Below are positions 44,906 to 53,587 of a stretch of DNA of 64,000 bases, piece by piece. The stretch is taken from NCBI GenBank assembly GCA_958352885.1, contig CATWQI010000004.1, forward strand, positions 265,437 to 329,436, written 5' to 3'. This stretch comes from an uncultured Duncaniella sp. GTDB taxonomy: Bacteria; Bacteroidota; Bacteroidia; Bacteroidales; Muribaculaceae. The position numbers were made by a program, and so were the translations under genes. Numbering within the stretch: the first letter of the stretch is position 1; the number at the start of each line of letters is the position of its first letter. The notes under the pieces were generated by a model that ran no database searches, was not told where the DNA came from, and saw nothing but the letters and a program-made list of their open reading frames with translations.

Positions 44906-45682
44906 TCAAAACTTCCATATAGGATAGCTGAAAACTTTGGTTTCGTTCTTTCTCTTATACCACACCGTTAGTCCTACTGCCAAAAATATGCTAATGACAC
45001 GAACGATATTGGAGATAAGACCTCCGGCAGCTACTTCAGTACCCTCCATTGAGAATATGACCCAAGCACCATTCATTAGCATATGTAGTCCTATGGGAAC
45101 CCATAAATTAAAATTCCATTCTACATACATCCAACTGAAATATAAAGCACCAATAAATGTAACACCGAAAGCAGCTAAAGCCGAAAGAGCGTCATGTCCT
45201 TGATAGAGATGTACTGAACCAAAGTATAAAGCCGGTAGGATTACAGCCCAGCTGAACCCGGTCCTTGCATATCGAAAAAGCAATCCGAACATAAATGCAC
45301 GGCATATAAATTCTTCTTTAAAACCGGGCAAAATACTTTTCTGCAAAAGTAAAGGAATAGTTAAATCAGAATTTATTCCACCAAAAAGCGGGAAGATTAT
45401 ATATAGTGGAGCTACACATAAAAGTGCTATTCCGAATCCTTTAATTATATTCCTATTAAGTCCGAGAAAAGAAAATATTTCTTTTGGCTTTATGGCAATG
45501 GCAGTTAATAAAAGAAGCGGTATTATAACAATTAAATCCCTGGTAATCTTGTTCAAGAGGCTGTCAGGGGCTATTCCTAACATGTATGTTATCTTCCAGG
45601 CATTATTCCATAATATTGCGATAATAACACTTGCCACGATGGAATAAAGTATCTTTGCAGATTTTGTAGTGAGGTTAAGCAT
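44906..45682 (-). CDS. CPBP-family intramembrane protease
   Basis: About 258 aa. The start at 45682 is chosen because the longer frame to 45709 would begin inside the -7 box at 45707-45714. Seven to eight membrane helices. The Abi/CPBP motif EExxxR is seen in FKEEFICRAFMFG near residue 135 and the histidine motifs in YFGSVHLYQG near 165 and LHMLMNGAW near 215. Relatives process prenylated or other membrane proteins and some confer bacteriocin immunity. Flanked by direct repeats, it may be a small transferred unit. Confidence 0.82.
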   Translation of the reverse strand: MLNLTTKSAKILYSIVASVIIAILWNNAWKITYMLGIAPDSLLNKITRDLIVIIPLLLLTAIAIKPKEIFSFLGLNRNIIKGFGIALLCVAPLYIIFPLFGGINSDLTIPLLLQKSILPGFKEEFICRAFMFGLLFRYARTGFSWAVILPALYFGSVHLYQGHDALSALAAFGVTFIGALYFSWMYVEWNFNLWVPIGLHMLMNGAWVIFSMEGTEVAAGGLISNIVRVISIFLAVGLTVWYKRKNETKVFSYPIWKF

Positions 45683-45706
45683 AAGGCCATGAATTAGGTT
45701 TAGATG

Positions 45707-45714
45707 CAAAATTA
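45707..45714 (-). promoter_or_regulatory. -7 box (TAATTTTG) for the CPBP gene
   Basis: TAnnTTTG match on the minus strand; it sets the likely CPBP start at 45682. Confidence 0.6.
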
Positions 45715-45873
45715 CTCAAAATCGGCGAGGTACACAACCGAAAAAACTTGTTAAAGGTTTGTGCAGCCTGTAACTTAATTTATCGCATATGATGAATCAT
45801 TACTTGTCGACATGCAAAAATTTCTTCATTGTTTTATACATTAGCAACCTCAAACATATGACATCTTCAAGAG

Positions 45874-45907
45874 AAAGAATCGAATTAAATATAACCAATA
45901 GCACTTA
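45874..45907 (+). repeat. Direct repeat flanking the CPBP gene (right copy)
   Basis: Second copy of the repeat at 44642-44675, 1.23 kb away. The stretch 45715-45873 holds no recognisable gene. Confidence 0.6.
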
Positions 45908-45912
45908 AAATA

Positions 45913-46053
45913 CTAAAATCGGGTTTCCCATTTTTTCGATTCATTCAACGGGGGCTTGCTCAGCTCCCTCGGTGCGAGGCCTTCAAACTTGGTTTTCCCA
46001 GCATATTGATTTTCAATGCAAAAGTCGTATCTTTGCAAATGATTGGGAATCAA
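45913..46053 (-). other. Possible small ORF or gene remnant, 46 codons
   Basis: An open frame from a TTG (46053) reads MIPNHLQRYDFCIENQYAG..., then LAPRELSKPPLNESKKWETRF, stop. Two TGA codons lie just upstream. It looks protein-like but has no ATG and no known family. It could be the tail of a lost gene or a repeat. The antisense promoter at 46028 crosses it. Confidence 0.3.
46028..46035 (+). promoter_or_regulatory. -7 box (TATCTTTG) for the 46212 beta-barrel gene
   Basis: TAnnTTTG match giving a leader of about 170 nt. Confidence 0.5.
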
Positions 46054-46211
46054 TCATCATGACATTTGGAAAAATAAGGCAGCGTTATGCTTAATCTTGT
46101 AACTTGAAAACGTAGGAAATTCAAGAATTGGTGCAAGAGATGGCATAGTTGGCTCACGTTTCTACATTATAAATTAATCTCTTCACTGAGCCATACGAGG
46201 AAAAAGAAAAA

Positions 46212-46889
46212 ATGGAACAAATCGGAAATTCAAAACGAAATTGGAATAAGACATGTCTTATTAACGTGAACTTATTGATGGCTGTGTGCTTGTTGCTATT
46301 TGCATCTATCTCTTCAAGTGCTCAAAATTTAGACGAGACCCATGTTACTTGTCCATTAACAGGGAAATCAGAGGAGTCTCTAATGAGTCACAATATCTTC
46401 GGAGAACTATTCGGACCGTCATTCGGTGTAGGAATTGGTTTTGATTCACGTTTCAAAAACGGCACACCGTTCGGATATAGAGTCGGAATTTCATATACGG
46501 ACGGATCGTTTGATGACATTCAGCGATTGAGAGATTTGTATTTTAATGGAGTTTGCGTTCCTCTTGAGATTAATGCTATCTTCGGTAAGCGAAAAAGCAA
46601 ATTCGAGATTGGAGTAGGTGCGACACCTTCAATACTTCGCCGTGTATATACGAGATGGTATTGGAATGATGATGTGGCACCCGGTTATATGACAACTAAT
46701 TATGTTACAACACGAGGAACCAAACTTAACATACTGGGAACCATCAATATCGGCTACCGCTATCAACGTGAACGAGGTTTCTTTCTAAGGGCAGGGCTTA
46801 CAATCTATGTCGGAGATTTGAAATGTTCGCCAATAGACGGAGTGTTTGTTTTGCCGAATATTTCGCTTGGATATACATTGAAATATTAA
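46212..46889 (+). CDS. Outer-membrane beta-barrel protein, 225 aa
   Basis: A long signal peptide (hydrophobic core about 22-36, cleavage near SSSAQ at 42) is followed by a small barrel with repeated Gly-aromatic strands (GVGIGFDSRF, YRVGISYTDGSF, LGTINIGYRYQRERGFFLRAGLTIYVG) and a C-terminal aromatic strand. No substrate can be inferred. The 376-bp gap after it shows no gene, only AT-rich sequence and the DUF4301 promoter. Confidence 0.7.
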   Translation: MEQIGNSKRNWNKTCLINVNLLMAVCLLLFASISSSAQNLDETHVTCPLTGKSEESLMSHNIFGELFGPSFGVGIGFDSRFKNGTPFGYRVGISYTDGSFDDIQRLRDLYFNGVCVPLEINAIFGKRKSKFEIGVGATPSILRRVYTRWYWNDDVAPGYMTTNYVTTRGTKLNILGTINIGYRYQRERGFFLRAGLTIYVGDLKCSPIDGVFVLPNISLGYTLKY

Positions 46890-47222
46890 TCCAAAAAGAG
46901 GGTGCTGTTATAGTTTTCGAGATTTCCAATAGGATAGTTTCCCTCTTAGGCTTATTCGGGATTGGTTCAGATTTAAGTAACTCTTCAAAATTAAACGATA
47001 TAATGGACATAAGTAACTCCTATGGATGATCTTTTATACTCTCTGCGGTTTTATTCCGGTCAGAATCAAGTTCTTCATCGGTCGTTTATATCTATAAACT
47101 CCCTCTTCAGTCCTCGATTCCGCCTCTGAATAAATCCCGCATATAGTATAAATTAATTTTTCAGAGTTACTTATTTTTTGAAAAGTTTACCCTCCGAATT
47201 TAATTTTTTTGGAAAAATAGTG

Positions 47223-47230
47223 TAACTTTG
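47223..47230 (+). promoter_or_regulatory. -7 box (TAACTTTG) for the DUF4301 gene
   Basis: TAnnTTTG match 35 bp before the ATG at 47266. Confidence 0.65.
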
Positions 47231-47265
47231 GGGAAAATATTAAACACTTAACAAAGATTAAATCT

Positions 47266-48789
47266 ATGCTTAGACCTGAAGACCTTGAACTGCTGAAGCA
47301 AAAGGGCATAACCGAAGCTGAAGTCGAATCGCAGCTTAAACGATTTGTGACCGGTTTCCCTTATCTGAAAATTGAAGATGCCGCACGTGTAGGCGCAGGA
47401 ATTTTCCGCCTTGACGACGAAGAGATAAAAGCCGCACTTGAGCGTTGGAAAGAATATCTAAATCATGGTGGTGAAGTGTGCAAATTCGTGCCAGCCTCAG
47501 GGGCAGCCTCCCGCATGTTCAAGGCTTTGTTTGAATATGTTGACGGGGGAACTGACGAGCTTAAGGAGGGTTCGCCTGTGGCAGCCCTGATAGCCGATAT
47601 AGACAAGCTTCCGTTCCTTCCGGAGCTGCGTGCAGCAGTGGAGAAGATGTACGGCAAGACCCTTGACGAATTGCTTAAGGAGGGTAAGAACCGAGACATA
47701 ATCGCAGCGATAGTCAATGCCGACGGTATGAATTACGGAGGACTTCCAAAGGGGCTGCTGAAATTTCACAGCTATCCTGACGGTTCCCGCACTCCGGTAG
47801 AGGAACATCTGATGGAGGGGGCACAGACAGCTGCCAATTCCAAGGGGATTGTGAATCTCCATTTCACTGTTTCGGCTAACCACCGCCAGCTTTTTGAAGA
47901 GAAACTTGCGGAAGTGATACCTGCGACAGAAAAGAAAACCGGGGTCAAGTTCAATGTCTCTATGAGCGAGCAGAAGCCTTCAACCGACACGATAGCAGCG
48001 AATCCGGACAATACTCCGTTTATCGAGGATGGTCACTTGCTTTTCCGCCCGGGCGGTCACGGCGCACTGATTCAGAATCTGAACGACATAGAGTCAGCCG
48101 TAGTGTTCATAAAGAATATCGATAACGTAGTGCCTGATTCCAAACGTGGAGACACAGTCAAATTCAAGGAAGTGCTTGGCGGTCTGCTCCTTCAGGTGCA
48201 TGACCAGATAGAGGAGGACCTCGTGGCTATCGAGGAGAAAATCTATACGCCAGAGGATATCAAACGCATGCTTGATTATCTCCGGGAGGTGTTGAATGTC
48301 AAGGATGCCTCGCTTGAGAAGATGGATGACGACAGTGTGGTGGAATATATCAAGAACAAACTCAACAGGCCCCTGCGTGTGTGCGGAATGGTCCGCAACG
48401 AGGGTGAGCCCGGAGGCGGTCCTTACATCGCATATAATTCAGACGGTTCCACATCGCCCCAGATACTCGAAAGCAACCAGATTGACCCTGCAAACGAGGA
48501 ATACAAGAAGATGATGTCGACAGCGACACATTTTAATCCTGTGGATCTGGTATGCTATATCAAGGATATCCATGGCAAGAAATTTGACTTGCCTTCGCAT
48601 GTCGACCCTGCCACCGGTTTCATTTCATCAAAATCAAGCCACGGCAAAGAACTCCGCGCCATGGAGCTGCCCGGTCTGTGGAACGGAGCTATGAGCGACT
48701 GGAACACAGTGTTTGTGGAAGTTCCCATCTCGACATTCAATCCGGTCAAGACTGTGAACGATCTCCTTCGCCCCGCACATCAGGGTTAA
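47266..48789 (+). CDS. DUF4301 family protein
   Basis: 507 aa, cytoplasmic. The family pattern is clear: FVPASGAASRMFKALFEYVD near residue 72, then GLPKGLLKFHSYPDGSRTPVEEHL near 158, LLFRPGGHGALIQNLND near 255 and VCGMVRNEGEPGGGPYI near 372. The GLPKGL and PGGHGAL blocks look like a nucleotide-sugar or phosphosugar transferase fold, but the biochemical role is not known. Widespread in Bacteroidales. Confidence 0.85.
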   Translation: MLRPEDLELLKQKGITEAEVESQLKRFVTGFPYLKIEDAARVGAGIFRLDDEEIKAALERWKEYLNHGGEVCKFVPASGAASRMFKALFEYVDGGTDELKEGSPVAALIADIDKLPFLPELRAAVEKMYGKTLDELLKEGKNRDIIAAIVNADGMNYGGLPKGLLKFHSYPDGSRTPVEEHLMEGAQTAANSKGIVNLHFTVSANHRQLFEEKLAEVIPATEKKTGVKFNVSMSEQKPSTDTIAANPDNTPFIEDGHLLFRPGGHGALIQNLNDIESAVVFIKNIDNVVPDSKRGDTVKFKEVLGGLLLQVHDQIEEDLVAIEEKIYTPEDIKRMLDYLREVLNVKDASLEKMDDDSVVEYIKNKLNRPLRVCGMVRNEGEPGGGPYIAYNSDGSTSPQILESNQIDPANEEYKKMMSTATHFNPVDLVCYIKDIHGKKFDLPSHVDPATGFISSKSSHGKELRAMELPGLWNGAMSDWNTVFVEVPISTFNPVKTVNDLLRPAHQG

Positions 48790-48988
48790 GGAGCCGCTAT
48801 AGAACAGCCAACGAGAGGCAATCAAATCTGCGGACTCGCTCAGTGTGCGAATCCGCAGAGCCAAGTTGGATGATTGCGGTGATTGCGGCGGAATCAGTTT
48901 CACGGAATGCCACACTCAACTTCCGGCTATAATGTCAACAGATTTTAATTTTCGCTTGTTATATGAGTGAACTTCAACCGATGAGATC

Positions 48989-50077
48989 ATGAGCAAGAGA
49001 GATGATATAAAGCGAATCTGGCAGGAAAGTTTTTCGGATACCCGGGAGTATGTGAGAATGTACTTTGAACAGGTCTATCGCGATGACGAGGCGCTACTGC
49101 TGCAAGATGCAGACGGAGCGCCTGTCAGCAGCCTGTTATTGCAAAGGTACAAAATGACATTTCACGGAGCCGAACCGGCTGTGAGCTACATAGCGGGAGC
49201 CGCTACCCGACGGAATCAACGCGGCAAGGGGTATATGTCGCAGCTGATGCGAACGGCTCTGAAAGAGTCGGCATCAAGGGGCGATATGCTTTGCACGCTG
49301 ATACCGGCGAACGAGCCTCTGTACTATTTTTACCGCCGATACGGTTTTTCGACTGTATTCTACACCAAAGAGCAACGGTTCACAGCGTTTCATCCGTTTT
49401 CGGTGAAGGGTGATTACCACCATGTAAGTGACTCGGACTCGCGCAGAGTGTGGGAGGCATTTGACCGTTTCCAGCATGAGCGAGAGTGCTATATACTCCA
49501 TACGGAACGTGACTTCCATAATATAATTTCGGATTTGAAATATTCGGGGGGCGATTTCGTGGTCATGGCGCAGACGGTGACGGGTGAAGACGGTCAAGAG
49601 CATGAAGAGATTGTCTCAATAGCCTGGGCGGAGATGCGTGACGACCTGTTGCTTGTGACGGATGTCATGGGAGATTCGGCTGAGGCGAGGACTGCCGCAT
49701 TGAGACAGCTGAGGGGATTGCACGGCGACACACCTGTGCTGCTTTACGGTCGTCCGACAGATTCGGTGGGTGGCAGGCTGATGCCGAGGGGTATGTGCCG
49801 TGTGGTCAATGCGTCAAAAGCGCTTTCGATTATCGCAGCCGCCTATCCGGAATTCAGCTGCGCAGTACGAATTACAGACCCGATACTTCCCGAGGTCAAT
49901 TCCCATACGTTTGTTGTGGAGAAAGGGGAGTGCCGCATAGCCGACGGCGAGAGGGTGAAGCTTGATTTCGATGTCACAGCGGATGTGTTTACCGATATAC
50001 TTTTCAGCGCTCCGGCAACGGGTGAGCTGATACGTTTTCCGTCGGTCAGACCGATGATAAGTCTGATGCTTGACTAA
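48989..50077 (+). CDS. GNAT-family N-acetyltransferase (Eis-like layout)
   Basis: 362 aa. The N-terminal GNAT fold has the acetyl-CoA motif ATRRNQRGKGYMSQLM near residue 71-86, then YFYRRYGFSTVFYTKEQRF near 110. A second GNAT-like half and a C-terminal sterol-carrier-like domain (AVRITDPILPEVNSHTFVVEKGECRI) follow, as in Eis. The substrate is unknown. It lies 59 bp upstream of yihA. Confidence 0.8.
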   Translation: MSKRDDIKRIWQESFSDTREYVRMYFEQVYRDDEALLLQDADGAPVSSLLLQRYKMTFHGAEPAVSYIAGAATRRNQRGKGYMSQLMRTALKESASRGDMLCTLIPANEPLYYFYRRYGFSTVFYTKEQRFTAFHPFSVKGDYHHVSDSDSRRVWEAFDRFQHERECYILHTERDFHNIISDLKYSGGDFVVMAQTVTGEDGQEHEEIVSIAWAEMRDDLLLVTDVMGDSAEARTAALRQLRGLHGDTPVLLYGRPTDSVGGRLMPRGMCRVVNASKALSIIAAAYPEFSCAVRITDPILPEVNSHTFVVEKGECRIADGERVKLDFDVTADVFTDILFSAPATGELIRFPSVRPMISLMLD

Positions 50078-50136
50078 TCAGGCGACCGTGGCTCCCAATG
50101 CCATTCTATATAACAAAATAAAAAACCGAGAAAATT

Positions 50137-50754
50137 ATGATTATCAATTCAGCCCGTTTTGCGATATCCAATTCCAATCCGTCGAAATGTCCTTCGGACA
50201 AGCGTCACGAGTACGCATTCATCGGGAGGAGTAATGTGGGTAAATCGTCGCTGATTAATATGCTTACAGGAAACTCGAAACTTGCCAAGACCTCGTCGAC
50301 ACCCGGCAAGACATTGCTTATCAATCATTTCCTGATTAATGACCAGTGGTATATAGTGGACTTACCCGGTTACGGCTTTGCGAAGCGAGGGAAAGAGCAG
50401 CGCGAAGCCCTGGAGAAGATGATACGAGGCTATATACTTAACAGGGAAGAGATGACTTCGCTGTTCGTGCTGATAGATTCACGGCATGCTCCTATGAAGA
50501 TTGACCTGGAGTTTATCAACTGGCTTGGTGAGAACGGTGTACCGTTTGCCATCGTGTTTACTAAGCTTGATAAAATGGGCCCTGTGGCAGGTAAGAAAAA
50601 TGTGGAGGCTTACTGTAAGAAACTGCTTGAAGAGTGGGAAGAACTGCCTCCGGTATTTCTGACTTCGAGCGAGGACAAGCGTGGGAAAGAAGAACTACTC
50701 GACTACATTGATCAACTCAACCGGCTGCCGATAGGTCCGGCGGATGAGGAGTGA
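50137..50754 (+). CDS. yihA: Ribosome biogenesis GTPase YihA/YsxC (EngB)
   Basis: 205 aa. GTP-binding motifs are in order: G1 GRSNVGKSSLINML near residue 31, G3 DLPGYGFAKRG near 77, G4 TKLDKMG near 146, and G5 TSSEDKRG near 176. Required for late 50S assembly in well-studied relatives. Confidence 0.95.
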   Translation: MIINSARFAISNSNPSKCPSDKRHEYAFIGRSNVGKSSLINMLTGNSKLAKTSSTPGKTLLINHFLINDQWYIVDLPGYGFAKRGKEQREALEKMIRGYILNREEMTSLFVLIDSRHAPMKIDLEFINWLGENGVPFAIVFTKLDKMGPVAGKKNVEAYCKKLLEEWEELPPVFLTSSEDKRGKEELLDYIDQLNRLPIGPADEE

Positions 50755-50826
50755 ACCCTTGTCGGCTGAGAGATGTTTTAGTAATGAAAATAAATTTGAA
50801 TTCAGAACTATTAAATCTACTCAGTT

Positions 50827-50970
50827 ATGGATAAGAAGGATAAAACAAAGGATGAGGAACAGTATCGAGGTGTGGATGTGAATCAGGCTGACGGTGGCAA
50901 AGTAACCGAGAAAATGGTGAAGGAGGATACCAAAGAGCTCAACAACAATCCTCGAAACGATGATATGTAA
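50827..50970 (+). CDS. Small hydrophilic protein, 47 aa
   Basis: MDKKDKTKDEEQYRGVDVNQ leads into a Lys/Asp/Glu/Asn-rich tail ending PRNDDM. 13 of the first 28 residues are charged. No cysteines or hydrophobic run. It is 72 bp after yihA, with its own start and a downstream terminator. It looks like a short stress-type or disordered protein; function unknown. Confidence 0.55.
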   Translation: MDKKDKTKDEEQYRGVDVNQADGGKVTEKMVKEDTKELNNNPRNDDM

Positions 50971-51031
50971 GACCCCGGCGTTAACAAATATTGTGGCACG
51001 AGGTCTAAGAAAAAGATGTTAAAGCAAAATG

Positions 51032-51077
51032 TTGCCCCTGCTGATGCGCTTCAAGCGTCAGCAGGGGCAATCTTTTA
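51032..51077 (+). terminator. Strong terminator after the 47-aa gene
   Basis: TTGCCCCTGCTGA (51032-51044) pairs exactly with TCAGCAGGGGCAA (51058-51070), with an inner CGCT/AGCG pair, then TCTTTT. Confidence 0.85.
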
Positions 51078-51185
51078 TCCGCTTCGGGCCGGAGGTCAGC
51101 CGGTGTGGAGTCTAAGCCGCCGGTGGAGGCGTAGATATGCGGAGCCGGTTTCGGTTATGGGGTTGCAAAAGAGGAAATTTTTTTG

Positions 51186-51193
51186 TAACTTTG
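51186..51193 (+). promoter_or_regulatory. -7 box (TAACTTTG) for the CHU_C protein
   Basis: TAnnTTTG match 51 bp before the ATG at 51245. Confidence 0.6.
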
Positions 51194-51244
51194 TAAGTCG
51201 CCTTGGTGCTGTCCGGGCAGTCAGGATTGTTTTTAAGTATTCGT

Positions 51245-52549
51245 ATGAAAAGAGTTGCCACTATTCTCATGGTTATGATTCCGATGTGCTGGGTGAGTGC
51301 GGAAGTGCTTTCCTGGTCGGGTTGTGAGATGGAGGTGCTGAGGGCGGATGCCGAGAAGCAAAGCGGGCTTGATGCGGTGTATGTGGCAGATGGGCTTGAC
51401 GGGGTCACACTGACATATCACAGCAGAGTATACGGACAGGCGGTGAAGTGGTATGTCTATTCATCGATGGGTGCAGGATATATGCAGGAGCTTACGGATG
51501 TGCGGCACATCGGGGAGAAGTGGGAGATTGCGAGTGTGAGAGGGGATTCAGGATATGTAATAGAGGATGGAGATGAGAGATATGTATTCTGGGTGGTGGA
51601 TTATTCAGCGCACAGATTGTCCCTTAGCTCATTAGAAGCCGGTAGGGTGGAATGTGACCGGGTGGAACTGACGGTAAGGGGCGAAGGTGATGAGATAGCT
51701 TATTATGGGGTCAACGGCGGGAAGTTTGTGTTGTCACGGGAGATTGATTTGCGTTACAACACGCTCGTGTATGATGCGGAGTGCGGCTGTTACCGTGAGT
51801 CCGTCATGGACAAAAGGCTTGACTATGTGGAGCCGATGATATATGCGGAGTCACCTTTGTGTGTCACCGAATATGAATTGTCAGGTGACAGGTTTCTGGC
51901 AGCATGGGGCGGTAGCGAGAAAGTACGGTCGGCATTTGTGGCACCGAAAAGTGTCAGTGCGAGGACTGAGGCTGTGCAAATAGATGAGGATGTCAAAAAC
52001 CGGGTCAAGGAGGAACCGGCAGGTGGATTGGGCGGGTCTGCACCGTGTGAGATAGAATTCAGCGCCGTGGTGACCGACGGTGTGGCATTTACTGAATGGC
52101 AGATGTCAGCTACCCCTGATTTTGACGATATAAATGTCAGAGTCAGAGAGACGGACTTTACATATACGTTCATGGAGGAGGGGACATGGTATGTGAGATT
52201 CATGTGCGCCGATGATACTGGGGAATGTGAATGGTTCGGCGAGACGTATACGGTAAATATCGGAGCGTCGATGCTGAAATGCCCCAACGCATTCTCTCCC
52301 GGCAACGGGGACGGGGTAAACGACGAGTGGCGCGTGAGCTATAAATCGATAACAAGATTCAACTGCACGATATATGACCGCCACGGGCATAAGATGGCAA
52401 CGCTCAACGACCCGTCGGAGGGGTGGAACGGCAGATACCAGGGGAAACCCGTGGGTGCCGGGGTGTACTATTATGTCATAAACGCCGAGGGTGCGGACGG
52501 AAAGAGATATGAACTTTCGGGCGACATAAACATTGTAAACTACAAGTAA
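51245..52549 (+). CDS. Secreted protein with gliding-motility-type (CHU_C) C-terminal sorting domain
   Basis: About 434 aa from the ATG at 51245, which starts the signal peptide (MKRVATILMVMIPMCWVSA). The middle is beta-rich and unrecognised. The last 90 residues (CPNAFSPGNGDGVNDEW..., FNCTIYDRHGHKM, GAGVYYYVI, SGDINIVNYK) form the type-B signal of the type IX secretion system, which fixes such proteins to the cell surface. It leads a run with the lytic transglycosylase and uvrA. Confidence 0.85.
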   Translation: MKRVATILMVMIPMCWVSAEVLSWSGCEMEVLRADAEKQSGLDAVYVADGLDGVTLTYHSRVYGQAVKWYVYSSMGAGYMQELTDVRHIGEKWEIASVRGDSGYVIEDGDERYVFWVVDYSAHRLSLSSLEAGRVECDRVELTVRGEGDEIAYYGVNGGKFVLSREIDLRYNTLVYDAECGCYRESVMDKRLDYVEPMIYAESPLCVTEYELSGDRFLAAWGGSEKVRSAFVAPKSVSARTEAVQIDEDVKNRVKEEPAGGLGGSAPCEIEFSAVVTDGVAFTEWQMSATPDFDDINVRVRETDFTYTFMEEGTWYVRFMCADDTGECEWFGETYTVNIGASMLKCPNAFSPGNGDGVNDEWRVSYKSITRFNCTIYDRHGHKMATLNDPSEGWNGRYQGKPVGAGVYYYVINAEGADGKRYELSGDINIVNYK

Positions 52550-52585
52550 CCATAATAACAAACATAACATACTTACAATAAAAAA

Positions 52586-53569
52586 ATGAAAGCAGGACGA
52601 ACCACAATGATAGGTGCCGCAGCGGCATTGCTGATATTAGGGCTTGTAGCCCCCGCCGAGGAAGTGTCGGCAGAGACAAGACAGGAGAACGCAGAGGTTG
52701 AGACCTCAGGTGTGTCGCCTGTCGTCAATCCAGAGATTCCAGGCTCGATGACATTCGCAGGCAAGACTGTCAATCTGGACGATACCGACATGTGGGAACG
52801 GCTTGACCGGGAGCTGACCGCCATGGCATATACCCACGGCAATACCTTGCTCGGTATAAAACGTGCTAACAAGTATTTTCCGGTCATAGCTCCGATACTC
52901 AAGCGCAACGGTGTGCCGGATGACATAATTTATCTGGCAGTGATAGAATCAACACTCAATCCACGGGCACTTTCACCTGCCAAGGCTGGCGGGATGTGGC
53001 AATTCATGCCGTCGACCGCCAAGGAATACGGGCTTGAAGTGAATGACTATGTGGATGAGCGATACGATATAGAGAAGGCAACTGAGGCTGCTTGCAGGTA
53101 TCTGAAAAATGCCTATGCGAAATACGGGAACTGGGAGTCGGTGGCTGCCAGCTATAACGGAGGATTGGCCCGCATAACCAACGAGCTTGCAGCGCAGCAG
53201 GTTAACTCGGCATATGACCTTTACCTTGCCGACGAGACGATGCGATATATGTTCCGTCTGCTTGCCATGAAGATGATAATGGAGAATCCGCAGAAATATG
53301 GCTTCCGCCTGACTGCCGACCAGCTGTACCAACCACTGGAATACAAGGTGGTAGAGGTGTCGGCTCCGGTAGACGATTGGGCTGCCTGGGCAAAAGGGCA
53401 GGGGATAGACTATCAGACTCTGCGCGACAATAATCCGTGGATTAGGGCGAAGTCGCTCCCAAACAAGACGGGTAAAACATATCGTGTGAACATACCTACG
53501 AAGGAGTCAATGTCGCGCTCGAAGCAGAAAAAGACAGTCTACAATCCCGCCTGGGTGGTAGACAGATAA
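52586..53569 (+). CDS. Lytic transglycosylase (SLT, MltD-like)
   Basis: 327 aa with a signal peptide. The SLT domain shows the catalytic Glu in IESTLNPRALSPAKAGGMWQFMPSTAKEYGL near residues 121-150 and AASYNGGLARI near 190. It cleaves peptidoglycan to 1,6-anhydro-muropeptides. The C-terminus (GQGIDYQTLRDNNPWIRAKSLP) resembles a LysM-like tail but is incomplete. It is 36 bp after the CHU_C gene. Confidence 0.88.
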   Translation: MKAGRTTMIGAAAALLILGLVAPAEEVSAETRQENAEVETSGVSPVVNPEIPGSMTFAGKTVNLDDTDMWERLDRELTAMAYTHGNTLLGIKRANKYFPVIAPILKRNGVPDDIIYLAVIESTLNPRALSPAKAGGMWQFMPSTAKEYGLEVNDYVDERYDIEKATEAACRYLKNAYAKYGNWESVAASYNGGLARITNELAAQQVNSAYDLYLADETMRYMFRLLAMKMIMENPQKYGFRLTADQLYQPLEYKVVEVSAPVDDWAAWAKGQGIDYQTLRDNNPWIRAKSLPNKTGKTYRVNIPTKESMSRSKQKKTVYNPAWVVDR

Positions 53570-53587
53570 AATCTACAACCGCAAGAA

